DNA from: Streptomyces sp. NBC_00370
GTDB taxonomy: Bacteria; Actinomycetota; Actinomycetes; Streptomycetales; Streptomycetaceae
Direction of reading: 5' to 3'
DNA length: 64,000 bases
NCBI RefSeq assembly: GCF_036084755.1
Contig: NZ_CP107968.1
Location: forward strand, 3,168,501 to 3,232,500
Positions 29,501 through 38,360 of this stretch are shown one piece after another. The notes under the pieces are model-generated. The model worked only from the letters and a program-made list of their open reading frames with translations, did not search any database and was not told the origin of the DNA. Each line of letters starts with the position of its first letter. Within the stretch, counting starts at the first letter, position 1. The translations under genes and the position numbers were made by a program.

Positions 29501-30472
29501 ATGGCCCCCTTGGCACGAACTCCCCGCCGTCGTCTGCCGGCGTTCCTCGCCGCCCTGTCCCTCGCCCTGACCGGACTCGTCGGCCTCACGGCCACCTCGG
29601 CGTCCGCCGGCACCGCCCCCGTCGTTTCGGCCGACACGGCCGGTTCGGCGGCGGCCGACTGGACCACCGTCTTCCGGGACGACTTCAACGGCGCGGCCGG
29701 CACCGGCCTGAACCGGGCGGACTGGCTGTACGACCTCGGCACCAGCTACCCCGGCGGCGCCGGTAACTGGGGTACGGGCGAGATCGAGGTCTCCACCGAC
29801 TCGACCGACAACGTCTACCAGGACGGCGACGGTCATATGGTGATCAAGCCGATCAAGGACGCCGCCGGGCAGTGGACCTCCGGCCGTGTCGAGACGCAAC
29901 GCACCGACTTCGGCGCACCGGCCGGCGGCCAGGTCGAGATCAGCGCCTCGCTCCAGCAGCCCAACCCGGCGAGCGGGCTGGGTTACTGGCCCGCCTTCTG
30001 GGCGATGGGGGCGGACGCGCGGCCGGTCAGCGCGACCAACTGGCCGAGCATCGGCGAGCTGGACATCATGGAGGACGTCAACGGGCTCAGCCAGCACTCG
30101 ACGACCTTCCACTGCGGACAGTGGGCCGGTGAGTGCCACGACCCCGACGGCATCAGCAGCGGTCTGCAGCCGTGCGACGGCTGCCAGACGGGCTACCACA
30201 CGTACTCCGTCATCGTGGACCGCACGAACGCCGCTGCCGAGCAGCTGCGGTTCTACCTGGACGGGGTCCAGACGTTCGCCGTGAACCAGAGCGAGGTCTC
30301 GACCGCGACCTGGCAGGCCGCCGTCGACCACGGCTTCTTCGCCATCTTCGACGTCGCGATCGGCGGCTCGTACCCGAACAAGGTCTGCGGCTGCACCTCG
30401 CCGTCGGCCGACATCAGCTCGGGCGCGGGCATGAGCGTGGACTGGTTCGCCGTCAACGTCAGCCAGTCGTAG
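29501..30472 (+). CDS. secreted GH16 beta-glucanase (laminarinase-like)
   Basis: 323-residue glycoside hydrolase family 16 enzyme, probably endo-beta-1,3-glucanase. Signal peptide up to about ATSASA (residue 36), then a single catalytic domain with the signature GELDIMED: nucleophile E186, D188, acid/base E191. The substrate cleft strands LGYWPAFWAMG and HGFFAIFDVAIGG are typical of laminarinases. No carbohydrate-binding module follows. A LacI-family operator upstream suggests induction by the glucan breakdown product. Four Cys in CHDPDGISSGLQPCDGC may form disulfides. Confidence 0.92.
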   Translation: MAPLARTPRRRLPAFLAALSLALTGLVGLTATSASAGTAPVVSADTAGSAAADWTTVFRDDFNGAAGTGLNRADWLYDLGTSYPGGAGNWGTGEIEVSTDSTDNVYQDGDGHMVIKPIKDAAGQWTSGRVETQRTDFGAPAGGQVEISASLQQPNPASGLGYWPAFWAMGADARPVSATNWPSIGELDIMEDVNGLSQHSTTFHCGQWAGECHDPDGISSGLQPCDGCQTGYHTYSVIVDRTNAAAEQLRFYLDGVQTFAVNQSEVSTATWQAAVDHGFFAIFDVAIGGSYPNKVCGCTSPSADISSGAGMSVDWFAVNVSQS

Positions 30473-30525
30473 CGCGGTCGCGGGGGTCGGCGGGCTGTCG
30501 CGGCCGGGTGGGGTGAGGTGGCGGG

Positions 30526-31434
30526 TCAGTGGTGCCGCGCCGTCTCCCACAGGGCGGCGGCCACCGCCACCTCCGTACCGGCGAGACCTACCGACGAGAA
30601 CAGCGTGATCTGCTCGGCGTCCGTCCTGCCCGGGGTGGCCCCCGCCAGGACGGCGCCGAGGTCCACCATCCGGTCGACCGGCAGGACGTGCGGCTCGGGG
30701 TAGCCGGCGGCCTGGGCGACCGAGTCCGTGACGAGCACCGCGGCCCGGTCGGCCAGCGCGGCGGGCACCTCGTGGCGCGAGAGGGTCTTGGGGCCGAGCG
30801 TCGTGACATGCGTGCCGGGCGCGATCCAGTCCGCTTCGAGGACGGGCACGCGGCTGTCGGTGGCGACGACGACCACGTCACGGTCGCGTACGGCCTCCTC
30901 GACCCCGGCGACGGCGCGTGCGGTGAGGCCCAGTTCGTCGGCAGCCCTGCGGGCGAAGCTCTCGGCGCGCTCGATATGACGGGCCGTCACGACGACGTCC
31001 GTGATCTGCCGGACCTCGCGCACCGCCCACAGCTGGGCCCACGCCTGGGTACCGGCGCCCACCATGCCGAGCGCGACGGGTTCGGGTCTGGCGAGGGTGT
31101 CGACGGCCACGGCGCCGATGGCGCCCGTCCGCCGCGAGCCCAGCTCCGAGCCGTGCACCAGGGCGCGCAGATCGCCGTCGTCGGAGCCCCACACGGCCAC
31201 GAGCTGTTCGGCGTCGGCGCGGGTGACGTACGCACGGAAACCGAGGACGCCCTGCTCACGGAGGCGTCCGGCGGTGAAGACCAGATGGCCTCCGCCGATG
31301 TCGGCGCGCACGCGCGGTGGCGCGTGGAGGGTGCCTTCGTGTCCGGCCAGTATCGCCGCCCGTACGGCGCGTACGGCGGTCGCCGCGTCGAGCCGGGCGC
31401 GGACATCGTCATCGTTGAACAGCAGCGGAGGCAC
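30526..31434 (-). CDS. ornithine cyclodeaminase/mu-crystallin family protein
   Basis: 302-residue NAD(P)-binding protein of the ornithine cyclodeaminase, alanine dehydrogenase and mu-crystallin family. The Rossmann fold begins LGMVGAGTQAWAQLWAV (GxGxxA/G pattern), with TARHIERAESFARR after the second strand and VVVVATDSRVPVLEADWI later. Actual substrate unknown: these enzymes range from cyclodeaminases to imine reductases. Start ATG 31434. Divergent from ssgG. Confidence 0.88.
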   Translation of the reverse strand: MPPLLFNDDDVRARLDAATAVRAVRAAILAGHEGTLHAPPRVRADIGGGHLVFTAGRLREQGVLGFRAYVTRADAEQLVAVWGSDDGDLRALVHGSELGSRRTGAIGAVAVDTLARPEPVALGMVGAGTQAWAQLWAVREVRQITDVVVTARHIERAESFARRAADELGLTARAVAGVEEAVRDRDVVVVATDSRVPVLEADWIAPGTHVTTLGPKTLSRHEVPAALADRAAVLVTDSVAQAAGYPEPHVLPVDRMVDLGAVLAGATPGRTDAEQITLFSSVGLAGTEVAVAAALWETARHH

Positions 31435-31557
31435 CGGCAGAGAATTTCATGCCGAAAGTCGCGTCATAGCGGCGGGGGTACGCCCTCTAAGTAGATACGG
31501 CCCGCCACTGGGCCTTCGCCCGGAGTAACGGGAGTATCTGGAGAGGAAGTGCCTCGC

Positions 31558-32034
31558 ATGGACACCGTGGTGGAACGCGAGCTGGAAGTCGACCTGGTGC
31601 TGTCACCCGAGCGCAGTATCCCCGTACCCGCGAGGCTGACCTATCGCACGGGCGATCCGTACGCCGTGCACATCACCTTCCACATCGGCAGCGAGAATCC
31701 GGTGCACTGGACGTTCGCGCGTGAGCTGCTCGTGGAGGGCGTGTTCCGGCCGTGCGGCCACGGCGACGTACGGATCTGGCCGACGAAGGTGAGCGGCCGG
31801 GGCGTGCTGTCCCTGGCGCTGACGTCGCCGGACGGCGACGCGCTGCTCGAAGCGTCGTCGGCGGCGGTCTCGGCGTGGGTGGAGCGGACGCTGCGGATCG
31901 TGCCACCGGGTACGGAGACGGCGCAGCTCGGCATCGACGAGGGGTTGTCCCGGCTGCTGACGCCGATGCCGGCGGACGACCTGTGGCTGCGGGACCCGTG
32001 GCCGTCGGACGAGTCGGCGGACGGTGAGGTGTGA
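31558..32034 (+). CDS. ssgG: SsgA-like sporulation protein SsgG
   Basis: 158-residue SsgA-like protein (SALP), found only in sporulating actinomycetes; SALPs guide septum placement and spore-wall events. The fold signature ARLTYRTGDPYAVHITFHI and the strand FARELLVEGVF are plain, and the C-terminal half WVERTLRIVPPGTE follows the SALP pattern. The neighbourhood fits S. coelicolor ssgG (SCO2924), needed for correct FtsZ placement. ATG 31558 is preferred because GGAGAGGAAG sits 8 bases before it; GTG 31549 would overlap that site. This gene strongly marks the host as Streptomyces. Confidence 0.88.
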   Translation: MDTVVERELEVDLVLSPERSIPVPARLTYRTGDPYAVHITFHIGSENPVHWTFARELLVEGVFRPCGHGDVRIWPTKVSGRGVLSLALTSPDGDALLEASSAAVSAWVERTLRIVPPGTETAQLGIDEGLSRLLTPMPADDLWLRDPWPSDESADGEV

Positions 32035-32165
32035 AGGGGCGCGGGTGCGGGGGGTGTTCGGGAGCGAGCCGCTGTTCGGGAGCCAGGGGCAGCGGAGAGG
32101 CGGCGGGGCGGTTCCTCTAACCTGGGGCGACCGTTTGCCGAACCGCAGGTGAAGAGGAAACAGCC

Positions 32166-32933
32166 ATGGCGATCGCCCCTGCGTTGACAGAGCTCCGCGA
32201 GGTCTGCCAGCCGAACGCAAAGCTTCAGAGCCGCAACGGCGAACACTGGGCGGGCCGCCTGTACATGAGGCGTATCTCGCTGCACGCCACGCGACAGCTC
32301 GTGCGTACGCGGGTGACGCCCGATGCCCTGACGTGGACGATGGTGGTGTGCGGTGTCGCGGCGGGCTTCGCCCTCGCCATCCCCGGGCTGTGGGGCGCCG
32401 TGCTCGCCGCTGTGCTGTTCCAGCTCTTCCTGCTGTTCGACTGCGTGGACGGCGAAGTCGCCCGCTGGAAGGGGCAGAACAGCGCGGCGGGCATCTATGT
32501 CGACCGCCTGGGCGCGTACTTGGCCGACGCGGCGCTGCTGATCGGCGCGGGTTTCCGCGCGGCGCACGGTGGTTCGAACCTGTGGATCTCGGTCGGCCTC
32601 GCCGCCGCACTCGGCATCGTCCTGCTGAAGGCGTCCACGGACCTGGTCGACGTGGCCCGCGCGCGCCGCGGCCTGCCGGTGGCGGACGACGAGTCGACCC
32701 GCCCCCGCTCGGAGGGCCTCGCCTCGGCCCGCCGCCTGGCCTCGGCCTTCAAGATCCACCGCATCACGAACGGCATCGAGGCGTCCCTGCTGCTCCTGGT
32801 GGTCGCGGTGGCCGACGCGATGATCGGCGGCCTGGAACCGACCCGCATCGCGGTCCTGGCCATCACGGCGATCACCTGGCTCATGGTGGTCGCCCACCTG
32901 ACCTCGATCCTGTCGTCGTCCCGCCTGCGCTGA
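32166..32933 (+). CDS. CDP-alcohol phosphatidyltransferase family protein
   Basis: 255-residue integral membrane enzyme. The catalytic motif D-x2-D-G-x2-A-R-x8-G-x3-D-x3-D is complete: DCVDGEVAR, then GIYVDRLGAYLAD. About six helices follow and precede it. Such enzymes join a CDP-activated lipid to an alcohol such as inositol phosphate or glycerol phosphate; the alcohol partner is not identifiable here. AGAGGAAACAGCC precedes ATG 32166. The short gene behind it is only 14 bases away and probably co-transcribed. Confidence 0.88.
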   Translation: MAIAPALTELREVCQPNAKLQSRNGEHWAGRLYMRRISLHATRQLVRTRVTPDALTWTMVVCGVAAGFALAIPGLWGAVLAAVLFQLFLLFDCVDGEVARWKGQNSAAGIYVDRLGAYLADAALLIGAGFRAAHGGSNLWISVGLAAALGIVLLKASTDLVDVARARRGLPVADDESTRPRSEGLASARRLASAFKIHRITNGIEASLLLLVVAVADAMIGGLEPTRIAVLAITAITWLMVVAHLTSILSSSRLR

Positions 32934-32947
32934 GCCGCGGGGCGACG

Positions 32948-33271
32948 GTGCGGGAGTGGCCCGAGGGCCCGGACGCGGACCCGCGAGCGGCGCGCGAACG
33001 GTACGACGCCGACCTGGCGTCGGGCCGCGCAGCAGCCCGCGAGGCACTACGCGCCGACCTCCGCACCGCGCACTTCGGCGCCGGGGTCGTCCTACTGGTC
33101 AGTGTGCTGGCCGGTTTCCTCGTGGCTCCCGCGACCGGTCTTCTGGTGGCGGGAGCCTTCGCCGCGCTGTTCGTCGTGACTTTGGCGGTCATGCTCCTCA
33201 GAGCCCTCCCCCGCACCCAGGCGCTGCGCCGGGCCTACCTGTTCACCTTCGGCTGGGCGAACTGGCTTTAG
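32948..33271 (+). CDS. small membrane protein downstream of CDP-alcohol transferase
   Basis: 107-residue protein from GTG 32948. Hydrophilic, helical start (REWPEGPDADPRAARERYDA, about 40 residues), then two transmembrane helices (GAGVVLLVSVLAGFLVA and VAGAFAALFVVTLAVMLL), and a basic tail ending WANWL. No family recognised. Fourteen bases separate it from the upstream stop codon, so they probably form one transcript. The GTG start is a choice from a limited set; no perfect ribosome site. Confidence 0.6.
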   Translation: MREWPEGPDADPRAARERYDADLASGRAAAREALRADLRTAHFGAGVVLLVSVLAGFLVAPATGLLVAGAFAALFVVTLAVMLLRALPRTQALRRAYLFTFGWANWL

Positions 33272-33280
33272 GGCGCCGCC

Positions 33281-34102
33281 TCATGTCGTGAGGTTCTTCT
33301 CGAACGCCGCGATGTAGTTCGGCAGGTGGTGGTCCTTGACCGCGTCGGTCTCCGGGGCGAACAGGTCGGTGGCGACTCCCTTGACCCGGTCCTGGAGCGC
33401 AGCGACCAGCGGCATGGTCTGGTGGAGGCGGCCGGTCGCGTCGAAGTAGCGCAGCGCGTCGACGTGCGTGTACGCGGGCTCGGGCGGCAGGTGGGGGACG
33501 ATGTCGTTGTTGTTGACGAAGCGGTAACACCGGTCGGCGAACGCCTTGTTGTGCGCGCCGGCCAGGAGCCGTTCGCAGGTGCGGGGCTGGCCGAAGGTGT
33601 ACACGCCGTCGGCGAGCAGCCGCGGCTGCTCGAAGTACAGCCGGGCACCCGCCAGCATCGCCAGCGCCGCGCCGAGGCTGTGACCGGTGAACCAGACGCT
33701 CTGCCCCTGGTCCCGGAACTCCAGGATGCTGTCCCGGACCTGGGGATAGACGGACTGCAGGGCCTGGTGGAAGCCGTAGTGGACGAAGCCCTTGTTCCCC
33801 GGTCCCGGCACGGGCGGGGTGTTGACGTCGGTGAGCCAGTCGCGGATCTTCGCCACCTCGGTACCGCGGAACCCCGTGACGATCATCCGGTCACTGGCCA
33901 TCACGTACGCCTGGGTGTCCTCGATCGGGAACGGCATCGTGTGCGTCGACTCGAAGTACCGCACCCGGCTGAATCCCCACGCGTGCGCCTGGGCCTCGAT
34001 GCCGTCCTCGTCCAGCGTGGCCAGCCCGGCCGCCCGGCTCATCCAGTAGGCGTGCGCGAGAGAGTAACGGGTCGTCGCGTGGTCCAGCGCTGGAATGGTC
34101 AT
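33281..34102 (-). CDS. class 3 (fungal-type) lipase-family protein
   Basis: 273-residue alpha/beta hydrolase of the lipase 3 type. The nucleophile serine is S142 in FTGHSLGAALAML, the acidic residue is probably in NNNDIVPHL, and the final His is in AYTHVDAL. The GFRGTE strand carries the oxyanion-hole Arg-Gly segment. No signal peptide, so it is likely cytoplasmic or membrane-bound. Natural substrate unknown. Confidence 0.88.
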   Translation of the reverse strand: MTIPALDHATTRYSLAHAYWMSRAAGLATLDEDGIEAQAHAWGFSRVRYFESTHTMPFPIEDTQAYVMASDRMIVTGFRGTEVAKIRDWLTDVNTPPVPGPGNKGFVHYGFHQALQSVYPQVRDSILEFRDQGQSVWFTGHSLGAALAMLAGARLYFEQPRLLADGVYTFGQPRTCERLLAGAHNKAFADRCYRFVNNNDIVPHLPPEPAYTHVDALRYFDATGRLHQTMPLVAALQDRVKGVATDLFAPETDAVKDHHLPNYIAAFEKNLTT

Positions 34103-34223
34103 GGGTGTCCTTCACGAAAGCCGGCTCCGGTCGCCAGCAACGTAGCCAGACACCGACCGCGGCGAAGCCGGACGCGCCCGCGACCACTCGTACGGGCTCG
34201 GCCCGCCGCGGCGCTGACGCGGG

Positions 34224-34697
34224 TCAGCGGGCGCCGTCCGGGCTCCAGCGCAGCGTCATGTCGGGCAGGTTCTCCATGTTCCGGCGGCCGTCGTTGGTGT
34301 CGAGGACCGTGAAGCCGTGGAGTTCGTAGAACGCGCGGGCATCGGTGTTCTGCTGGAAGACCCTCAGCGACACCCCGTCGGGGCTGTGCCGTCTGACCTG
34401 GTCGAGCAGGAGCGTGCCGATGCCCCTGCGGCGGGCTTCCGGTCGTAGGTAGAGGTGTTCAAGCATGTCCCCCTCAAGGGCGGCGTAGCCGACGACCTCG
34501 CCGGCGCGCACCGCCACCCATGTGCGGCACGACGGGAGCACGACATCCTCGATCCACCGGGCGACCTCGTCGTGACCGCGCGTCTGCGGGGGCAGATACG
34601 GCATGGTCGCCACCCGGGACGTCAGGTGGATGCGGGCGATCACCGCCGCGTCTGCCGCGTCCGCGGGGCTGATCTCTGTCATGCCGTCGTCAGCCAC
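34224..34697 (-). CDS. GNAT-family N-acetyltransferase
   Basis: 157-residue acetyltransferase. Acetyl-CoA-binding segment LYLRPEARRRGIGTLLLDQV (R/Q-x-x-G-x-G/A pattern), followed by SLRVFQQNTDARAFYELHGF, the conserved family end. Substrate unknown. The GTG at 34697 has a GGTAGG 8 bases upstream; ATG at 34682 is the alternative. Single gene between the lipase and the FAD oxidase. Confidence 0.85.
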   Translation of the reverse strand: MADDGMTEISPADAADAAVIARIHLTSRVATMPYLPPQTRGHDEVARWIEDVVLPSCRTWVAVRAGEVVGYAALEGDMLEHLYLRPEARRRGIGTLLLDQVRRHSPDGVSLRVFQQNTDARAFYELHGFTVLDTNDGRRNMENLPDMTLRWSPDGAR

Positions 34698-34762
34698 GGC
34701 AGGAACCTACCGGGCGGCCGAAAACACGGGCCACCGAATAACCCGGCGGGACACCGGGCCGT

Positions 34763-36139
34763 TCAGAAGAGTTTGCCCGGGTTCAGCAGGCCCAGCGGGT
34801 CGAAGGTCTGCTTGATGCCTCGTTGCATCTCCAGCCCCACCGGGCCCAGTTCGCGGGACAGCCACTCCTTCTTCAGGACGCCGACGCCGTGTTCGCCCGT
34901 GATCGTGCCGCCCAGCGCCAGGCCGAGGGCCATGATCTCGTCGAACGACTCGCGTGCGCGGCGGGACTCGTCCGGGTCGGTGGGGTCGAAGCAGACGGTG
35001 GGGTGGGTGTTGCCGTCGCCCGCGTGGGCGCAGACGCCGATGGTCAGCCCGTATTTGCGGGCGACGGCGTCGATGCCCTCCAGCATGTCGCCGAGGCGTG
35101 AGCGCGGTACGCACACGTCGTCGATCATGGTCGTGCCGGTCACGGCCTCCAGGGCCGGCAGGGCGAGCCGCCGCGCCTGGAGGAGCAGGTCCGACTCGGC
35201 TGCGTTGTCGGCCGGGACCACTTCCGTCGCGCCTGCCGCCGTGCACAGTGCGCCCACGGCCGCCAGGTCGGCCGCCGGGTCCGTGGTGTCGAAGGCCGCG
35301 AGGAGCAGGGCCTCGGTGGTCTCCGGCAGGCCCATACCGGCCAGCGCGTTGACGGCGCGGACCGTCGTACGGTCCATCAGCTCCAGCAGGGACGGCGTGT
35401 GGCCGCCCTCCATGATCCGGCAGATCGCGTCGCAGGCGGCAGCGGCCGAGGGGAACTCCGCCGCGAGGGCCAGTTGCCGCGGCGGGGCCGGCTTCAGGGC
35501 CAGGACGGCCTTGACCACGACGCCGAGGCTGCCTTCCGAGCCGACGAAAAGCCGCGTCAGGTCGTACCCCGCCACGCCCTTGGCGGTGCGCCGACCCGTG
35601 CTGAGGAGGCGGCCGTCGGCGAGGACGACGTCCAGGCCGAGGACGTACTCGGCGGTCACGCCGTACTTGACGCAGCACAGCCCGCCGGACGCGGTGCCGA
35701 TGTTGCCGCCGATCGTGCAGGTCTCCCAGCTCGACGGGTCGGGCGGGTAGCACAGCCCCAGCTCGCCGGCCGCGCGCGAGAGCGTGGCGTTGACGACGCC
35801 CGGCTCGACCACGGCGATCCGGTCGACCGCGTTGATCTCCAGGATCCGGTCCATCTTCACCAGGGACAGGACGACGCATCCGTCGGACGCGTTCGCCGCG
35901 CCGGACAGACCGGTACGCGCGCCCTGCGGGACGACCGGGACGCGCAGGGCGGTCGCGGTGCGCATGACGTGCTGGACCTGTTCGACCGTACGGGGCAGGA
36001 CGACCACGGCGGGGGCGCCCGCCGCGCAGAAGCTCGCCATGTCGTGCGCGTACGAGGCCATGACGTCCGGATCGGTGATCAGGGCCTCTTCGGGCAGGGC
36101 CGACCGGAGTCGGGTGAGCAGATCGTCAGGATTGTCCAT
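34763..36139 (-). CDS. FAD-linked oxidase, glycolate oxidase subunit D-like
   Basis: 458-residue VAO/PCMH-fold flavoenzyme of the GlcD/D-lactate dehydrogenase class. FAD-binding domain: VPVVPQGARTGLSGAA, then the pyrophosphate loop TIGGNIGTASGGLCCVKYG and LTRLFVGSEGSLGVV. C-terminal cap domain ends IKQTFDPLGLLNPGKLF with the His pair region VCAHAGDGNTHP and TGEHGVG. No glcE or glcF gene beside it, so it acts as a one-subunit dehydrogenase of a 2-hydroxy acid. Start ATG 36139. Confidence 0.9.
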   Translation of the reverse strand: MDNPDDLLTRLRSALPEEALITDPDVMASYAHDMASFCAAGAPAVVVLPRTVEQVQHVMRTATALRVPVVPQGARTGLSGAANASDGCVVLSLVKMDRILEINAVDRIAVVEPGVVNATLSRAAGELGLCYPPDPSSWETCTIGGNIGTASGGLCCVKYGVTAEYVLGLDVVLADGRLLSTGRRTAKGVAGYDLTRLFVGSEGSLGVVVKAVLALKPAPPRQLALAAEFPSAAAACDAICRIMEGGHTPSLLELMDRTTVRAVNALAGMGLPETTEALLLAAFDTTDPAADLAAVGALCTAAGATEVVPADNAAESDLLLQARRLALPALEAVTGTTMIDDVCVPRSRLGDMLEGIDAVARKYGLTIGVCAHAGDGNTHPTVCFDPTDPDESRRARESFDEIMALGLALGGTITGEHGVGVLKKEWLSRELGPVGLEMQRGIKQTFDPLGLLNPGKLF

Positions 36140-36236
36140 GATCCAAGAGTCGCACCCGGGGCCATCGGTGTGAACCCGAAAGCGATCCACAGCACAACAC
36201 CGGGTGTGTTCGTCGTATTGACGCACAGTAATCCGT

Positions 36237-37850
36237 ATGAACGCCATGAAGACGGAGCAGGTCAGGCAGGTCCGAAGGGCGGCGCTGGCAGCGGGGGTGG
36301 GCGCTGTGCTGGTCGTCGGCGTCCTCGTGTTCGTCCCCGACAAGGACGAGGGGTCGCCACCGGCGGCCGGCCCCGAGGCCAGGGCGCTGGCGGCGGCGGA
36401 CGCCGGGGCGCCCGCCTCGCCGGCGGATCTGACGGCCCTCGTCCACGACAAGGAGACCCGGGTGCGCGAGCATCCCGCGGACGACCAGGCGTGGGCAGTG
36501 CTCGGCTCGGCGTACGTGGAGAGCGGGAAGCGGCGGGCGGACCCGGCGTTCTACCCGAAGGCCGAGCAGGCGCTCCGGCGCTCGCTGAAGGTGCGGACGG
36601 CCGCGCGGGGGAACACGGAGGCGCTGGTCGGGCTCGGCGCGCTCGCCAATGCCCGCAACGACTTCGCCACCGCCAAGAAGTGGGGCGAGCAGGTAGGCGC
36701 GCGGCAGCCGAAGCAGTGGGACGCGTATCCGGTGCTGATCGACGCGTACGACGGTCTCGGCGACTATCCGGCGGCCGGCAAGGCGCTGGACAAGCTCACG
36801 AAGCTGCGGTCGGGCACGCAGGTGCTGGCCCGTTCCGCCGACGTCTTCCGCACGCGCGGCTGGCGCGAGGACGCGGCGGCGAAGGCGACCGAGGCGATGG
36901 AGCGCGCCACGACCCCGACGGAGAAGGCCGCGGCCCTGCACGAGCTGGGTGAACTCGCCTGGGAGCGCGGCGAGCCGAAGGAGGCTCTGGCCCACTACGA
37001 CGCGGCGCTCCAGGCGGCCAAGGACCACTACCCGTCCCTGGCCGGCCGGGCGCGGGCGCTGGCCGCGCTGGGCAGGACGGACGAGGCGTACGGCGCGTAC
37101 CAGTCGGCCATCGCGCGGCTGCCGCTGCCCGAATACTCGCTGGAGCTGGGCGAGTTGTACGACGCGGCGGGGCTGGACGGCGACGCGCGGAGCCAGTACG
37201 CGGCGCTGCGGTCCCAAGTGGCGCGTGCCCAGCGGAACGGCGTGGACGAGGAGTTGGTCCTGGGCCGGTACGAGTCCGACCACGGCGACCCGCAGGCCGC
37301 GGTGGACCGGCTGACGGCGGAGTGGGGCCGCGGCCACCACAGCGTGGAGATGGCGGACGCGCTGGGCTGGGCGCTGTTCCGGGCGGGCGACGCGACGCAG
37401 GCGCTGCCGTACGCGACGAAGGCGACGGACAAGGGGCCGCAGAGCGCGCTCTTCGCGTACCACCGGGGTGAGATCGAGCGGACCCTGGGCATGACGGGCC
37501 CCGCGCGCCGCCACATCGACCAGGCGCTGCGCACCAACCCGCACTTCTCGCCGCTGCTGGCACCGAGAGCGCGGGAGGCGAGGGAAGCGCTGGGGCAGCC
37601 GGCGGCGGGCGGTCCGGCCGACATGTCGGGTGACAGCGGCGACACTTCGGCGGGTACGGCGGACACGGGTACCGGCGGCGCCCCGGGCAACGCGGCCCCG
37701 CCCGGCGCCGCCGCCTCACCGCAGGCCGATCCGCTGACGGAAGGGCCGGGGTTCGTGGCGCCGGTCGCACCACAGCCGGACGTACCGGCCCCCAAGTCCG
37801 GCGCGGCGGGACCGGCGGGACCACCGGCCCCGGCGTCGGCCCTCCGCTAG
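36237..37850 (+). CDS. TPR-repeat membrane-anchored protein
   Basis: 537-residue protein. A single N-terminal helix (RRAALAAGVGAVLVVGVLVFV) anchors or exports it; residues 75-440 contain many tetratricopeptide repeats (e.g. AWAVLGSAYVESGK, ALVGLGALANARND, ALHELGELAWERGEPKEALAHYDAAL), and the last 100 residues are Gly/Pro/Ala-rich and disordered. A scaffold role is inferred. Start ATG 36237 lacks a ribosome site; ATG 36246 is nine bases further. Confidence 0.8.
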   Translation: MNAMKTEQVRQVRRAALAAGVGAVLVVGVLVFVPDKDEGSPPAAGPEARALAAADAGAPASPADLTALVHDKETRVREHPADDQAWAVLGSAYVESGKRRADPAFYPKAEQALRRSLKVRTAARGNTEALVGLGALANARNDFATAKKWGEQVGARQPKQWDAYPVLIDAYDGLGDYPAAGKALDKLTKLRSGTQVLARSADVFRTRGWREDAAAKATEAMERATTPTEKAAALHELGELAWERGEPKEALAHYDAALQAAKDHYPSLAGRARALAALGRTDEAYGAYQSAIARLPLPEYSLELGELYDAAGLDGDARSQYAALRSQVARAQRNGVDEELVLGRYESDHGDPQAAVDRLTAEWGRGHHSVEMADALGWALFRAGDATQALPYATKATDKGPQSALFAYHRGEIERTLGMTGPARRHIDQALRTNPHFSPLLAPRAREAREALGQPAAGGPADMSGDSGDTSAGTADTGTGGAPGNAAPPGAAASPQADPLTEGPGFVAPVAPQPDVPAPKSGAAGPAGPPAPASALR

Positions 37851-37895
37851 CCGCCGCACCGGCCCAGCGGCACGGCGCGGCCCGGCACACGACGA

Positions 37896-37922
37896 GCCTC
37901 CGACGGGAATCCCGTCGGAGGC
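37896..37922. terminator. bidirectional hairpin between TPR gene and Lys/Ala-rich gene
   Basis: Perfect 12-bp stem GCCTCCGACGGG/CCCGTCGGAGGC with a 3-base loop, located between two convergent genes. Confidence 0.85.
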
Positions 37923-37969
37923 TTCGGCGCTGTCGGTCCGGCCAGGCGTGCAGCCCGGTCAGCCGCAGG

Positions 37970-38230
37970 TCACTTCTTCTTGCCGCTCGAAGCGACCTGC
38001 GCAAGCGTGCTCGCCGCGGCGGATTTCTCCGACTTGGTCGCCTTCTTGCTGTTCAGGACCTTCGCGGCGGCCGTGGCTGCCTTCTTGCCGGTCGTGCCCT
38101 TGCTCTTGGGCGCCTGGGAGACCGCACTGGCTGACGCGGTCTTCTTGGCCTTGGTCGCCTTCTTGTCCTTCAGCGACTTACCGGCAGCGGTAGCGGCCTT
38201 TTCTCCGGTCTGGCTTGTCTTCTTCGCGAT
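37970..38230 (-). CDS. Lys/Ala-rich histone-like small protein, apparent ATC start
   Basis: 86-residue frame starting (I/M)AKKTSQTG and ending SSGKKK. It is strongly basic (about 25 Lys, few Glu, no aromatics) and consists of two nearly identical halves: GEKAATAAGKSLKDKKATK at 9-27 and GKKAATAAAKVLNSKKATK at 48-66. This resembles histone H1-like Lys/Ala tails, so nucleic-acid binding is likely. No ATG/GTG/TTG exists in frame before a stop; an ATC sits 8 bases after AAGGGGG, exactly where an ATG start would be expected. Confidence 0.65.
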   Translation of the reverse strand: MAKKTSQTGEKAATAAGKSLKDKKATKAKKTASASAVSQAPKSKGTTGKKAATAAAKVLNSKKATKSEKSAAASTLAQVASSGKKK

Positions 38231-38301
38231 GACAAAAACCCCCTTCAGAGTCAGGTCTTCTACGGTTCGCGTTCTTTTGCCGTAGAGACCGAGTACCCCT
38301 C

Positions 38302-38326
38302 AACCGCCGGTGCACGCACGGCGGTT
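38302..38326 (-). terminator. hairpin after nitrile-hydratase-like genes
   Basis: 7-bp stem AACCGCC/GGCGGTT with an 11-base loop, about 35 bases after the last gene of the group. Moderate strength. Confidence 0.5.
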
Positions 38327-38360
38327 CTCAGAGAGCGGCGGTTCTGAGGGAGCGGGCTGC

